DNA from: Vibrio splendidus
Lineage (GTDB): Bacteria; Pseudomonadota; Gammaproteobacteria; Enterobacterales; Vibrionaceae
Direction: 5' to 3'
Length of the DNA: 64,000 bases
Assembly: GCF_003345295.1 (NCBI RefSeq)
Contig: NZ_CP031055.1
Coordinates: forward strand, 1,860,001 to 1,924,000
The notes below the pieces were generated by a model. The model was not told the origin of the DNA. It saw only the letters and a list, made by a program, of their open reading frames with translations, and did not search any database. The translations under genes were made by a program, and so were the position numbers. Shown here one piece after another: positions 35,019 through 44,044 of this stretch (position 1 is the stretch's first letter; each line of letters begins with the position of its first letter).

Positions 35019-37457
35019 ATGACGAATAAGAAAGAATCTGGGGTAATGAATCTTACTCGAAGAGGCTTCATGAAAGCTTCTTCTGCGGTAGGTAGCGCAG
35101 CCGCACTCGCGGGCGGTATCGCTTTACCTTTCAAATCCAAACCAGTAGCGGCTGCGGTTGCTGAGAGTGTGGATGAGAAAATCGTATGGAGTGCATGTAC
35201 TGTAAACTGTGGCTCTCGCTGCCCATTACGTATGCATGTGCAAAACGGTGAAATCAAATACGTAGAAACAGACAACACAGGTACTGACGAATACGGTCAT
35301 CACCAAGTTCGTGCGTGTCTACGTGGTCGCTCTATGCGTCGCCGTGTTTACAACCCAGATCGCCTGAAATACCCAATGAAACGCGTGGGTAAACGTGGTG
35401 AAGGTAAGTTCAAGCGTATTAGCTGGGAAGAGGCTTACGATGAAGTCGCTGGCACCATGCAACGTCTTATCAAAGACTACGGTAACGACACCATCTACCT
35501 AAACTACGGTACAGGTACGCTGGGCGGTACGGTAACTAAGTCTTGGCCACCAGCACAAACGCTGATTGCTCGTCTAATGAACTTAAGTGGTGGTTACCTA
35601 AACCATTACGGTGACTACTCAACAGCGCAAATCGCGAAAGGCTTGAGCTACACCTACGGTGGTTGGGCAAACAACAACTCTTTCTCTGATCTAGAGAACA
35701 CCAAGCTTAACATCCAATTTGGTAACAACCCTGCCGAGACACGCATGTCTGGCGGCGGTCTGATCCACCACTATGTAGAAAGCAAAAACAAATCGAACGC
35801 AAGAACGATCATCATCGACCCTCGCTACACCGATACTGCCGGTGGCCGTGAAGATCAATGGATCCCAATCCGTCCTTCTACAGATGCTGCATTGGTAGCG
35901 GGTCTTGCGCACGTAATGATCACTGAAGACCTTGTCGATCAACCGTTCCTAGACAAATACTGTGTCGGTTATGACGAGAAAACTCTGCCTGCATCGGCGC
36001 CTAAAAACAGCGACTACAAATCTTACATCCTAGGTTTAAGCGAAGATGGCGTAGAGAAGACACCAGAATGGGCTTCTAAGATCACCGGTATTCCCGTTGA
36101 TACTATCGTCAAGCTTGGCCGTGAAATGGGCACAGCAAAACCGTGCGCAATCCACCAAGGCTGGGGCCTGCAACGTACTGCGAACGGTGAGCTAGCGTGT
36201 CGTGCAATCGCAATGCTGTCATTACTAACCGGTTCTGTGGGTGTGTCTGGCGGTTCAACAGGCGCTCGTGAAAGTGACATCAACATTCCGTTTGTTCGCT
36301 TCCCTACTGTGCCAAACCCAGTTGAAACTTCAATTTCAATGTTCATGTGGACAGACGCAATTTACCGTCACCATGAAATGACCGACATCACTGACGGTGT
36401 TCGCGGTGCAGAGCGCCTTAAGAACCCAATCAAGATGATCTGGAACTACGCAGGTAACTGCATCATCAACCAACACTCAGACATCAACAAGACTCACGTG
36501 ATTCTTCAAGATGAAAGTGCATGTGAAATGATTGTCGTGGTTGATAACCATATGACTTCTTCAGCGAAATACGCCGATATCATCCTGCCAGACTTAACAA
36601 CGTCTGAGCAAGACGACTGGTGTATGGATGGCAAAGCAGCGAATATGCCTTACTTCATCTACGCGCAGAAAGCGATCGAACCTCAGTTTGAAGCGAAATC
36701 TATCTACGAAATGTGCTCTCAGTTGGCTAAACGTATGGGCGTCGAAAAAGAGTTCACAGAAGGCCGAACTCAAGAGCAATGGATTGAGCATCTTTACGCT
36801 GAAACTCGTAAGAACGATCCAACACTGCCAACCTTCGAAGAGATGAAAGATCTAGGCATCTACAAACGTAGCTACGACCACCACTACATTGCTTACGAAG
36901 ACTTCCGTAAAGATCCAGAAGCGAACCCACTGACCACACCAAGTGGCAAGATCGAGATCTACTCGGAGCAACTGGCTGATATCGCGAAGACTTGGAAGCT
37001 GAAAGAAGACGAAGTGATTCACCCACTTCCGATTTACGCGGATTCTTTTGAAGGCCATAACGATCCACTAGCAGAAAAATACCCACTTCAGCTAACCGGT
37101 TTCCACTACAAGGCTCGTACTCACTCGACTTACGGCAACGTTGCTGAAATCAAAGCAGCAGCACCTCAAGAGTTGTGGATCAACCCGATTGATGCTCAAG
37201 AGCGCGGTATTAAAAATGGCGACATGGTCAGTATTTTCAACGACCGTGGCGAAGTACACATTCCAGCGAAAGTGACACCTAGGATTCTTCCTCGAGTTGT
37301 CGCACTAGGCGAAGGTGCATGGTACGCACCAGATGGTCAGAAGATCGACCATGCAGGCTCTATTAACGTGCTGACGACTCAGCGCCCGAGCCCACTTGCT
37401 AAGGGTAACCCTCAGCATACAAACCTAGTTCAAATCAAAACGCTAAACAAAGCATAA
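35019..37457 (+). CDS. dmsA: DMSO reductase-type molybdopterin catalytic subunit
   Basis: An 812-residue periplasmic molybdoenzyme. Its leader has the twin-arginine motif LTRRGFMKASS. The start MTKKESG-type ATG at 35019 is preferred; a second ATG at 35046 would shorten the leader by nine residues, and an upstream GTG is unlikely. The FeS motif is in CTVNCGSRCPLRMHV, and the molybdenum-ligand serine is expected in HYGDYSTAQIAKGL, which places it with DmsA rather than formate dehydrogenases or Nap. It reduces DMSO, TMAO or a related S/N-oxide. It is followed at 11 bases by dmsB. Confidence 0.93.
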   Translation: MTNKKESGVMNLTRRGFMKASSAVGSAAALAGGIALPFKSKPVAAAVAESVDEKIVWSACTVNCGSRCPLRMHVQNGEIKYVETDNTGTDEYGHHQVRACLRGRSMRRRVYNPDRLKYPMKRVGKRGEGKFKRISWEEAYDEVAGTMQRLIKDYGNDTIYLNYGTGTLGGTVTKSWPPAQTLIARLMNLSGGYLNHYGDYSTAQIAKGLSYTYGGWANNNSFSDLENTKLNIQFGNNPAETRMSGGGLIHHYVESKNKSNARTIIIDPRYTDTAGGREDQWIPIRPSTDAALVAGLAHVMITEDLVDQPFLDKYCVGYDEKTLPASAPKNSDYKSYILGLSEDGVEKTPEWASKITGIPVDTIVKLGREMGTAKPCAIHQGWGLQRTANGELACRAIAMLSLLTGSVGVSGGSTGARESDINIPFVRFPTVPNPVETSISMFMWTDAIYRHHEMTDITDGVRGAERLKNPIKMIWNYAGNCIINQHSDINKTHVILQDESACEMIVVVDNHMTSSAKYADIILPDLTTSEQDDWCMDGKAANMPYFIYAQKAIEPQFEAKSIYEMCSQLAKRMGVEKEFTEGRTQEQWIEHLYAETRKNDPTLPTFEEMKDLGIYKRSYDHHYIAYEDFRKDPEANPLTTPSGKIEIYSEQLADIAKTWKLKEDEVIHPLPIYADSFEGHNDPLAEKYPLQLTGFHYKARTHSTYGNVAEIKAAAPQELWINPIDAQERGIKNGDMVSIFNDRGEVHIPAKVTPRILPRVVALGEGAWYAPDGQKIDHAGSINVLTTQRPSPLAKGNPQHTNLVQIKTLNKA

Positions 37458-37468
37458 GGTAGGTTGGA

Positions 37469-38089
37469 ATGAAACAATACGGCTTTTACATTGATTCAAG
37501 TAAATGCACGGGTTGTAAAACCTGTCAGCTTGCTTGTAAAGATTATAACGATCTAGACATCAAAACGAACTACCGTCGCGTATACGAATACGCAGGTGGT
37601 GGCTTCACTCAAGATGGCGATACCTGGGTTCAGAAAGATGTCTTTTCTTACTACCTATCTATCGCTTGTAACCACTGTACTAACCCAGCGTGTGTGAAAG
37701 TGTGTCCTTCGGGCGCGATGCACAAACGTGATGAAGACGGTTTGGTTGTGGTTGATGAGAGCGTATGTATTGGTTGTCAGCACTGTAGCAATGCCTGTCC
37801 TTACGGCGCACCACAATACAATGCTAAGAAAGGTCACATGACTAAATGCGATGGTTGTTACCAACGTGTTTCTGAAGGCAAACAGCCTATCTGTGTTGAG
37901 TCTTGCCCACTTCGTGCATTGGAGTTTGGCGAAATCAATACACTTCGCGAGAAGTACGGCTCTGGTGCGGATGTGGCTCCACTGCCATCTTCAACAGAAA
38001 CGCTACCGAACATCGTGATTAAGCTGAACAAAAACGCGAAGCCGACTGGCGATACCAGTGGTCACCTAGCAAACCCGAAGGAGGTGTAA
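37469..38089 (+). CDS. dmsB: DMSO reductase iron-sulfur subunit
   Basis: A 206-residue ferredoxin with four cluster motifs (CTGCKTCQLACKDY, CNHCTNPACVKVCP, CIGCQHCSNACP and the split CDGC...CVESCP). It has no export signal of its own and is carried out with DmsA. It passes electrons from the DmsC quinol site to DmsA. GG-rich sequence precedes the ATG, and its stop is one base from the dmsC start. Confidence 0.95.
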   Translation: MKQYGFYIDSSKCTGCKTCQLACKDYNDLDIKTNYRRVYEYAGGGFTQDGDTWVQKDVFSYYLSIACNHCTNPACVKVCPSGAMHKRDEDGLVVVDESVCIGCQHCSNACPYGAPQYNAKKGHMTKCDGCYQRVSEGKQPICVESCPLRALEFGEINTLREKYGSGADVAPLPSSTETLPNIVIKLNKNAKPTGDTSGHLANPKEV

Positions 38090-38090
38090 G

Positions 38091-38936
38091 ATGATTTTTC
38101 ATGAGTGGTCTTTAATCTTCTTTACGGTGCTGGCGCAAACTGCGGTTGGTGGTTACTTACTGATTGGCGCACGTGCACTGATACTTGGTCATGACGAAGA
38201 GAAACTAAACAGCTACAAGGTTCCAATGTTCATTCTGTGGGCACTAATGGGTCTTGGTTTTATGTTCTCGACAACTCACCTAGGTTCTCCACTGCGCGCG
38301 TTTAATGCCTTTAACCAACTAGGTTCGGCTTGGCTGTCTAACGAAGTGTTCTTCGGTGCGGCATTCTTCGCTATCGGTGGCCTGCAATGGCTATTGTCTG
38401 TGCTTAAGAAAGGTGGCGTAGCTATCCAGAAAACACTGATGGTTGCCGCGATGGTGTTGGGCGTTATCTTCATGTACGCGATGATCAACGTATACATGAT
38501 CAACACAGTACCGACGTGGGACAACATCTACACACCATTGAGCTTCATCATGACGATGGTTGTGGGTGGTTTACTGCTGTCTCAGTTCGTGATTGTATTC
38601 GCAAATGACAGTCGCTTTACTGTTGACCGTAACATCACCATGCTGGCTGTTATCGCAGTTGCTATCAGCTTGCTTGTGACCGTAGGAAAACTGAACCTAA
38701 TCGGTGACATTCAAACTTCAGCGGCAAAAGCATCTGAGTTGGTTGACGGTTTAGGCAGCTATGTGATTCTTCAAGTTGCATTGTTGATGGCAAGCTTGTT
38801 GATTTGGATTCTACCTATGCTGAACAAAGCAAAAGTGAACCCAGTAAACCTTGGCTTAGCACTAGTATTGTTCTTGGTTTCAGAGTTAATCGGCCGTGGT
38901 TTGTTCTATAGTCTACATATGACAAGCGGTTTGTAA
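38091..38936 (+). CDS. dmsC: DMSO reductase membrane anchor subunit
   Basis: A 281-residue integral membrane protein with eight predicted helices, the normal DmsC topology. It anchors DmsAB at the inner membrane and oxidises menaquinol. Recognisable parts are the N-terminal HEWSLIFFTVLAQTAVGGYL and STTHLGSPLRAFNAF, the latter containing the conserved histidine region. It begins one base after dmsB, with GGAGG in the dmsB end as ribosome-binding site. A terminator follows. Confidence 0.94.
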   Translation: MIFHEWSLIFFTVLAQTAVGGYLLIGARALILGHDEEKLNSYKVPMFILWALMGLGFMFSTTHLGSPLRAFNAFNQLGSAWLSNEVFFGAAFFAIGGLQWLLSVLKKGGVAIQKTLMVAAMVLGVIFMYAMINVYMINTVPTWDNIYTPLSFIMTMVVGGLLLSQFVIVFANDSRFTVDRNITMLAVIAVAISLLVTVGKLNLIGDIQTSAAKASELVDGLGSYVILQVALLMASLLIWILPMLNKAKVNPVNLGLALVLFLVSELIGRGLFYSLHMTSGL

Positions 38937-39008
38937 TCAAGTTCTTAAAGACATGAGTTACGTGTAAACAACGCTGCTTGTTTGGTTATCTAGAAGGCTA
39001 GATAAACT

Positions 39009-39045
39009 AAAGGCCCAACACCTATTTAGATGTTGGGCCTTTTTA
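39009..39045 (+). terminator. Bidirectional terminator between dmsC and the cinA-like gene
   Basis: An 11-bp stem (AAGGCCCAACA / TGTTGGGCCTT) is followed by five thymines on the plus strand and preceded by A-rich sequence, between two convergent genes. Confidence 0.9.
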
Positions 39046-39085
39046 TTGCGTTTTTAGTACAGACTTGGTTAGCTCGCCTAAATAC

Positions 39086-40324
39086 TTACTTAATAATAGC
39101 CGCTGGAATAAACATGTCTTTCAATCGCTTAACCGAAGAGTAAGTACCAAACATCGGTTTGTTGTCTAGGTGTCTTCTCAGCATATCGGCGGCAACGGTC
39201 TTGATCACGTTACGTTGGTCTTCGCGTGAGTACTGACGATAAAATTCAAGCACCTGGCCCCATTCTCCCGCTTCGGTCGACAATGCAACGCTGAATGTGT
39301 TGCCTTCTAACTTGCCAGTCACCAAAGCTAGCTCAGTACCGCATTTCTCTCTTGTTGCGCCAGCCAGAGCAAAGGTTGCAGCTAATGGATCGCTCTTCTC
39401 AAGTTCACTCTCTTTTGGCTCAGCCATCACCCACGAATGCCCGAAGCAATCTTCAACCTGCTCATTCAATTGCAGCCACGCTGACAATGCGCCTTTGGTC
39501 GACACTTCAGACACCGATAACGTCTTCTTTTTCTCAGCCATTATGTGGCCAATATGATCAACCATAGGCTCATCAACACTGACGACATTACTTTCTAGCA
39601 GCTTGTAAACCATTTGCAGCAACTTAACGCGAGTTTCTAAGTCTGCCTTAGGACCAAACAGTTTGACCTCAATGAACGGCAGATAAGAACGGTAACCAAG
39701 CTCATAACCTTCAGGCAGCTTTAATTGGTCCAAAACATCAGAGATACCCGACTCAGACAAACCAAACGTAAACAGTCGACTGCATTCAGAGGCAACCACT
39801 TGAGGGTAAGTACGCGACAAATCAGGAATAATATCAAACGTGACCATGCGTTTGAATTCACTCGGGACACCCGGAGTGAAATAGAAAGTCGCATCGTTGA
39901 TTTTCAGTTTGAAGCCGCAAGCCGTGCCCACAGGGTTATCGACAATCTCTGAACTCGCTGGCAACAAAGCTTGTTTAAGGTTGCTGTCCGGCATCGGCAT
40001 ACCACGTCCAGAAAACATCTCTTCCATACGAGTTAGCCATTCAGGGAACATGACGAGTTTCTGCTCTGAAGCCGTCGCAGCCGCAGCCGCACTCATATCA
40101 TCAGTTGTCGGTCCTAAACCGCCATTAACGATAACCACATCATAGTTAAAACTCAGCATCAACAGTTCTTCAACTAGAGCATTCATTTGGTCACCCACAG
40201 TCGAACGTTTCGCTAGGGCAAAACCGTGCTGATAAAACTCAGCAGACATCCAAGCTGCGTTTGTGTCTACAATGTCCCCATGAAGAACTTCTTCACCAGT
40301 GCTTAACATTGCGATTTTCGTCAT
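39086..40324 (-). CDS. CinA-family protein with a degenerate PncC-like domain (YfaY-like)
   Basis: A 412-residue protein from the ATG at 40324 (MTKIAMLSTGEEVLHGD). The N-terminal MoCF/MoaB-like domain has STGEEVLHGDIVDTNAAW and VNGGLGPTTDDMSA. The C-terminal third corresponds to the NMN amidohydrolase (PncC) domain, but where active enzymes read ESCTGG this protein reads EVSTKG, so the catalytic segment is altered and deamidase activity is doubtful. E. coli YfaY is a similar CinA homologue with little or no activity. It is monocistronic. Confidence 0.85.
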   Translation of the reverse strand: MTKIAMLSTGEEVLHGDIVDTNAAWMSAEFYQHGFALAKRSTVGDQMNALVEELLMLSFNYDVVIVNGGLGPTTDDMSAAAAATASEQKLVMFPEWLTRMEEMFSGRGMPMPDSNLKQALLPASSEIVDNPVGTACGFKLKINDATFYFTPGVPSEFKRMVTFDIIPDLSRTYPQVVASECSRLFTFGLSESGISDVLDQLKLPEGYELGYRSYLPFIEVKLFGPKADLETRVKLLQMVYKLLESNVVSVDEPMVDHIGHIMAEKKKTLSVSEVSTKGALSAWLQLNEQVEDCFGHSWVMAEPKESELEKSDPLAATFALAGATREKCGTELALVTGKLEGNTFSVALSTEAGEWGQVLEFYRQYSREDQRNVIKTVAADMLRRHLDNKPMFGTYSSVKRLKDMFIPAAIIK

Positions 40325-40490
40325 ATTTCTATCCTTTGTAGTCATAAAAAGACACTGCATTATTTACAAACTGGTCTATGGTTGAGTTTGAGACATTTCA
40401 CCTTTTCACAAATATTAATAATGTTAAATCTAAGGTTTTCTTAGGAAAAGCAATAAATTATTAGTTCCCTAAATCAGGCATTTAATAGAT

Positions 40491-40510
40491 AATTGTGACT
40501 CTGATCAATT
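40491..40510. promoter_or_regulatory. Possible CRP site upstream of the DUF3943 gene
   Basis: The sequence AATTGTGACTCTGATCAATT has palindromic ends and a perfect TGTGA half followed, after six bases, by TCAAT (consensus TCACA). It is close to the start codon, 24 bases away, which would suit repression more than activation. Confidence 0.35.
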
Positions 40511-40533
40511 CTTAACTTCTCATGGAGACCCTT

Positions 40534-41445
40534 GTGGCCAAATCACCGTTACTAACGAAGGTTACTGCTGCATTTTCAATGCTAATGTCAGTTAACTCGG
40601 TTGCAAGCCAATACGACTTCGACCAACCAATCAACCTTTCTTACTCGGATGAATGTGCTCAAGATTACTGTGTTAATGAAAGCTTGTACACCTACAAGCC
40701 TAGCAAGAACTATGCACTAAGCGAATCAAGTGATCAGTACGATCTAACGATCGATAAGCAACCAATCTACCTTACTGTCAGCGATGGCAAAGATTGGGAT
40801 TACTTAATGGGTCAAACCTACACCATTCTTGGCCTAAGTGTCGCAACCGTTGGTCTAATGACTCTTTTACCTGAAAGTATCACTAAGTGGGATGATGACC
40901 AACGTGATATCAGCGCACTGGGTAAAAAATGGAAAGATAACGTTTCCGAAGGCCCAGTATGGGATCGTGACGAACACTTCCTAAACTACGTGATGCACCC
41001 GTATTTCGGTGGTGTTTACTATACGGCAGCTCGACATGCTGGTTATGACGAGTTTGAGTCTTTCATGTACTCTTGGACAATGTCGACTTTCTTCTGGGAA
41101 TACGGCGTAGAAGCGTTTGCTGAAGTACCTTCATGGCAAGATCTCTTCATCACACCTTTCTTTGGTGCCGTTGTCGGTGAAATGATGCTAGAAGCAGAAC
41201 AAGACATCGTTGCTTCAGGTGGCGAAGTGATGGGCTCTCAAACCATGGGTAATGTGTCTCTATTCTTCCTAAACCCTGTTGGCCATATCCACTACTGGGT
41301 AAGTGATGCATGGGGTGGTGACGCGGAAGTTAATCTGAATACTAACCCTTGGTGGGATAACCAAGACGCAGCTCGATTCGCCTACGATGCTGGCGCACGA
41401 TACGATTCTCAATTTGTTGGTATGAACTTTAAAGTAACGTTCTAA
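40534..41445 (+). CDS. DUF3943 membrane-associated protein
   Basis: A 303-residue exported protein of unknown function. The start is taken as the GTG at 40534 because GGAGA lies five to six bases upstream; an ATG twelve bases earlier has no ribosome-binding site. A signal peptide ends near NSVAS-QYD. The mature part has a hydrophobic stretch (YTILGLSVATVGLMTLLP), an aromatic-rich middle with HPYFGGVYYTAARHAGYDEF, and a C-terminus ending in Phe (KVTF), as in outer-membrane proteins. It resembles DUF3943 proteins. An outer-membrane location is inferred. Confidence 0.75.
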   Translation: MAKSPLLTKVTAAFSMLMSVNSVASQYDFDQPINLSYSDECAQDYCVNESLYTYKPSKNYALSESSDQYDLTIDKQPIYLTVSDGKDWDYLMGQTYTILGLSVATVGLMTLLPESITKWDDDQRDISALGKKWKDNVSEGPVWDRDEHFLNYVMHPYFGGVYYTAARHAGYDEFESFMYSWTMSTFFWEYGVEAFAEVPSWQDLFITPFFGAVVGEMMLEAEQDIVASGGEVMGSQTMGNVSLFFLNPVGHIHYWVSDAWGGDAEVNLNTNPWWDNQDAARFAYDAGARYDSQFVGMNFKVTF

Positions 41446-41507
41446 ATCGTCTTTCAGTCTATGAATTTCAAGTTACTGCATTCCTAATAAAAGCGACAAC
41501 TCTTCTA

Positions 41508-41534
41508 AAAAGCGGCTCTCTAGCCGCTTTTTTT
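41508..41534 (+). terminator. Rho-independent terminator of the DUF3943 gene
   Basis: The stem AAAGCGGCT / AGCCGCTTT with a short loop is followed by a T-run. Confidence 0.9.
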
Positions 41535-41584
41535 GTGCCCTACTCTTCATTCTCTTTTTTTACATCACAGCTTAGTTTCAAAAA

Positions 41585-41598
41585 TTGACATAGGTCAA
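41585..41598. promoter_or_regulatory. FNR/CRP-family-like inverted repeat upstream of the ACT gene
   Basis: TTGACATAGGTCAA is a perfect 5-bp inverted repeat (TTGAC / GTCAA) with the 4-base spacer of FNR-family sites, but with C/G instead of T/A at the inner positions. It also contains a TTGACA that could be a -35 element, 101 bases before the ATG. Confidence 0.35.
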
Positions 41599-41698
41599 AC
41601 ATTGTTCGATGTAACCTTCTACACTGAAATTAAAGAACTTTATCGCGTGATATCAAACATTTAATTAGTAACGAATCATTGAAACTTTGGGGGCTGAT

Positions 41699-42211
41699 AT
41701 GAACAGTACATTTATCGTAAACTTTATCGGAAAAGCATCACCAGCAACAATCAAACAACTTGCTGCTGTTACTCACGAAAACGACGGCAAATGGCTCATC
41801 AGTAAAGTTAATTTTATTGAAGACCAGGTCGCAGGCGTACTCAAGGTTCAACTTCCAGCCATCAACGAATCGATTGTGAAAGAGGCTTTCAGCGCCAATG
41901 CTGACTTGATCGTGCAGTTTGTTGATTCAGACCACACTCACAACGCACAAGATACAATCCATCACTTAAGGCTCGACTCTAACGACAGAGCAGGTATCGT
42001 CAACGAAGTGACACATGTATTAGACAGACAAGGGATCAGCATTCTCGATATGGACTGCCACCGTGTCTTCATCGCTGGCGGCGGTGGCGTTAGCTCAAGC
42101 CTATTTACTTCCAAGATTGCCGTTAAGCTGCCAATTGAAGTTCTGATTGATGATGTCGTCAACGAGTTAGAAACGCTCAGTGAAGATACTCGTGTGATGA
42201 TTGAGAGTTAA
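41699..42211 (+). CDS. GcvR-like protein with tandem ACT domains
   Basis: A 170-residue protein, too short for an enzyme domain in addition to two ACT folds. The first half begins STFIVNFIGKASPATIKQL; the second begins HHLRLDSNDRAGIVNEVTHV, whose DRAGIV is the classic ACT ligand-loop motif. GcvR of E. coli has the same two-ACT build and controls the glycine-cleavage activator GcvA, so an amino-acid-sensing regulatory role is likely, though no gcv gene is nearby. The ATG at 41699 has GGGGG nine bases upstream. Confidence 0.8.
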   Translation: MNSTFIVNFIGKASPATIKQLAAVTHENDGKWLISKVNFIEDQVAGVLKVQLPAINESIVKEAFSANADLIVQFVDSDHTHNAQDTIHHLRLDSNDRAGIVNEVTHVLDRQGISILDMDCHRVFIAGGGGVSSSLFTSKIAVKLPIEVLIDDVVNELETLSEDTRVMIES

Positions 42212-42220
42212 GTTACCTAC

Positions 42221-42251
42221 CCTCCCGACAATGGATTCGTTGTTGGGAGGC
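42221..42251 (+). terminator. Inverted repeat after the ACT gene
   Basis: Arms CCTCCCGACAA and TTGTTGGGAGG, with one mismatch and an 8-base loop, lie nine bases after the stop. The repeat has no T-run, so it may be an mRNA-stabilising or factor-dependent end. Confidence 0.5.
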
Positions 42252-42403
42252 TAACTAATGAGAAATACACTTCACTTACATAACTTACAAAAATACGAAT
42301 AAAAAGGATAGAAAAACATAACCTATACATATGAAACCAAGCATTTATATGAATTTATTGTTATCATAGATATCTTATATAATTTAGTAGCTTAGGTTGA
42401 TAC

Positions 42404-44044
42404 ATGGAAAGAAAAAGGTCGAGTTGGCAACTCAATGCCATCTCAGTAATCCTTCTCACAACACTATTTAGCGGCTGTAAAAGCGGCCATGAAAATAATG
42501 ACAGTGGAACAACAACGACAGGAACCAATACTGGTTCATCCTCTTCCCCGGTTACTGTTAGCCTCCCTAATAGTGTTTCATTTTCTGAACCACAATCAGG
42601 GTCAAAAACAGAGTCGATCACCGTTTCTCTTTCCGAAGCCTTAAGCCAAGATCTAACCTTGACGATCTCAACCAGTGACGTAACGACACGTTCCAGTGGT
42701 GCGTTCAAGAACTACGATGTTATCTCTAGCCAAAACGTCAAAATTGCGGCAGGAGCAACAAACGCAGATCTGCCATTAAACCTTGTGCACAATAATCTGT
42801 ATGAAGGAAGCAAAACTCTTCATTATTCTATTAGTTCTGATAACGGTGCAAACTACATTCTTTCAAACGAACGAACTGTAGTCACCATCAATGACAGCGA
42901 TACCCAACCTACAGTTAGCTTTAGTAATGACTTAAGTACCGTTGTAGAGGGCGATAGTATTATTCAACGAGCTGTTTTGAGTCATTACACCTCTCAAGAT
43001 GTAACTCTCACTCTCACTCAAACTGGTATTGCCGCTCCTGAGGACTTTACTGTTGATATATCAGAGTTAACTCTCAAGTTACCAGCAGAGAGCGTCTCAA
43101 CAAATATCACTTTTTCTGCCCGTGATGATAGCTTCGATGAAGGTGGCGAATCGGTAATCTACACAATAGCTTCCGTTGGTAACGCTACAATTGATTCAAG
43201 TAAAAGCACTCTCGCGTTCTATATTCCCGGACAGAAGAGTTTCAATGATACTGGTTATGTCACCTATTTTGATGGCACAGCTTACGACAGCGTCACTCCT
43301 CCAGCCTCGCACCCTAATCAAGATGCTGATTTTGGTTTAGATAAAACAGATGGAAGTGAACACGCTGATGGAGAGTATGGCTTCCGCTATACCAAAAGAG
43401 ATGCGAATAGTAACCCGTTAATTTCAACAGCTTCTAGCTGGAGTTGTGTAAAAGACGAACATACAGGGTTGTACATTGAAACAAAGCAAGCCGCTCAATC
43501 GCTGCCTTCGACAAACGTCATCGAAGATTGGGTAAAAAAACACAAGCTAGATGCAAACGCAAACCCTTACCCTTGGGGAACTGAATCAAGCTCTTGGCGA
43601 AGTGCTTCATACACCTACACTTGGTACGATTCTGATGCGACCACCAATGGCGGTTATGCAGGGGCACCTAACGACCTGCTATATAGCGAAGGGCCTATAT
43701 CTTCTCAATGCGCTTATCCCAATGACAAGCCTGGTAATCGCTACTGTAATACCAGTAGCTATATTAATGCCCTAAATAGTTATGCTATCTGCGGCATCAC
43801 GGATTGGCGCCTGCCCTCTCCCATTGAAGCTCGTTCATTTATAAACTTTAATGTGGGTAACAAACCATCAGGACATGTGGATTACTTCCCTAACCTAGGC
43901 AGCAAGATCTTTACGAAGACAAGCTCAGTAAAACAAAATGGTAGCGCACGATGCGTTGATACTACTACGGGTGAGCTAGAGCTTTGTAATAAAAACATTT
44001 CAAGCTCAACGGGTATTGTCGCTGTGAGCGGAGGCTTAGACTAA
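42404..44044 (+). CDS. Calx-beta/DUF1566 lipoprotein
   Basis: A 546-residue surface-type lipoprotein. The signal ends in the lipobox LFSGC, followed by a Ser/Thr/Gly-rich linker. Two Calx-beta-like repeats follow (about 48-160, with SVSFSEPQSGSKTESITVSL, and about 167-265, ending DSFDEGGESVIYTIASVG). The C-terminal half (about 280-546) is a DUF1566/Lcl-type domain with several cysteines and GITDWRLPSPIEARSFINF. Calx-beta repeats usually bind calcium; DUF1566 is found in surface and mannan- or sugar-related proteins of unknown role. It overlaps the next gene by one base. Confidence 0.82.
   Translation: MERKRSSWQLNAISVILLTTLFSGCKSGHENNDSGTTTTGTNTGSSSSPVTVSLPNSVSFSEPQSGSKTESITVSLSEALSQDLTLTISTSDVTTRSSGAFKNYDVISSQNVKIAAGATNADLPLNLVHNNLYEGSKTLHYSISSDNGANYILSNERTVVTINDSDTQPTVSFSNDLSTVVEGDSIIQRAVLSHYTSQDVTLTLTQTGIAAPEDFTVDISELTLKLPAESVSTNITFSARDDSFDEGGESVIYTIASVGNATIDSSKSTLAFYIPGQKSFNDTGYVTYFDGTAYDSVTPPASHPNQDADFGLDKTDGSEHADGEYGFRYTKRDANSNPLISTASSWSCVKDEHTGLYIETKQAAQSLPSTNVIEDWVKKHKLDANANPYPWGTESSSWRSASYTYTWYDSDATTNGGYAGAPNDLLYSEGPISSQCAYPNDKPGNRYCNTSSYINALNSYAICGITDWRLPSPIEARSFINFNVGNKPSGHVDYFPNLGSKIFTKTSSVKQNGSARCVDTTTGELELCNKNISSSTGIVAVSGGLD

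Noticed and set aside
39295..39567. Overlapping plus-strand frames within the cinA-like gene
   Set aside because: They are antisense to a long, conserved coding sequence and have no start signal or family match.
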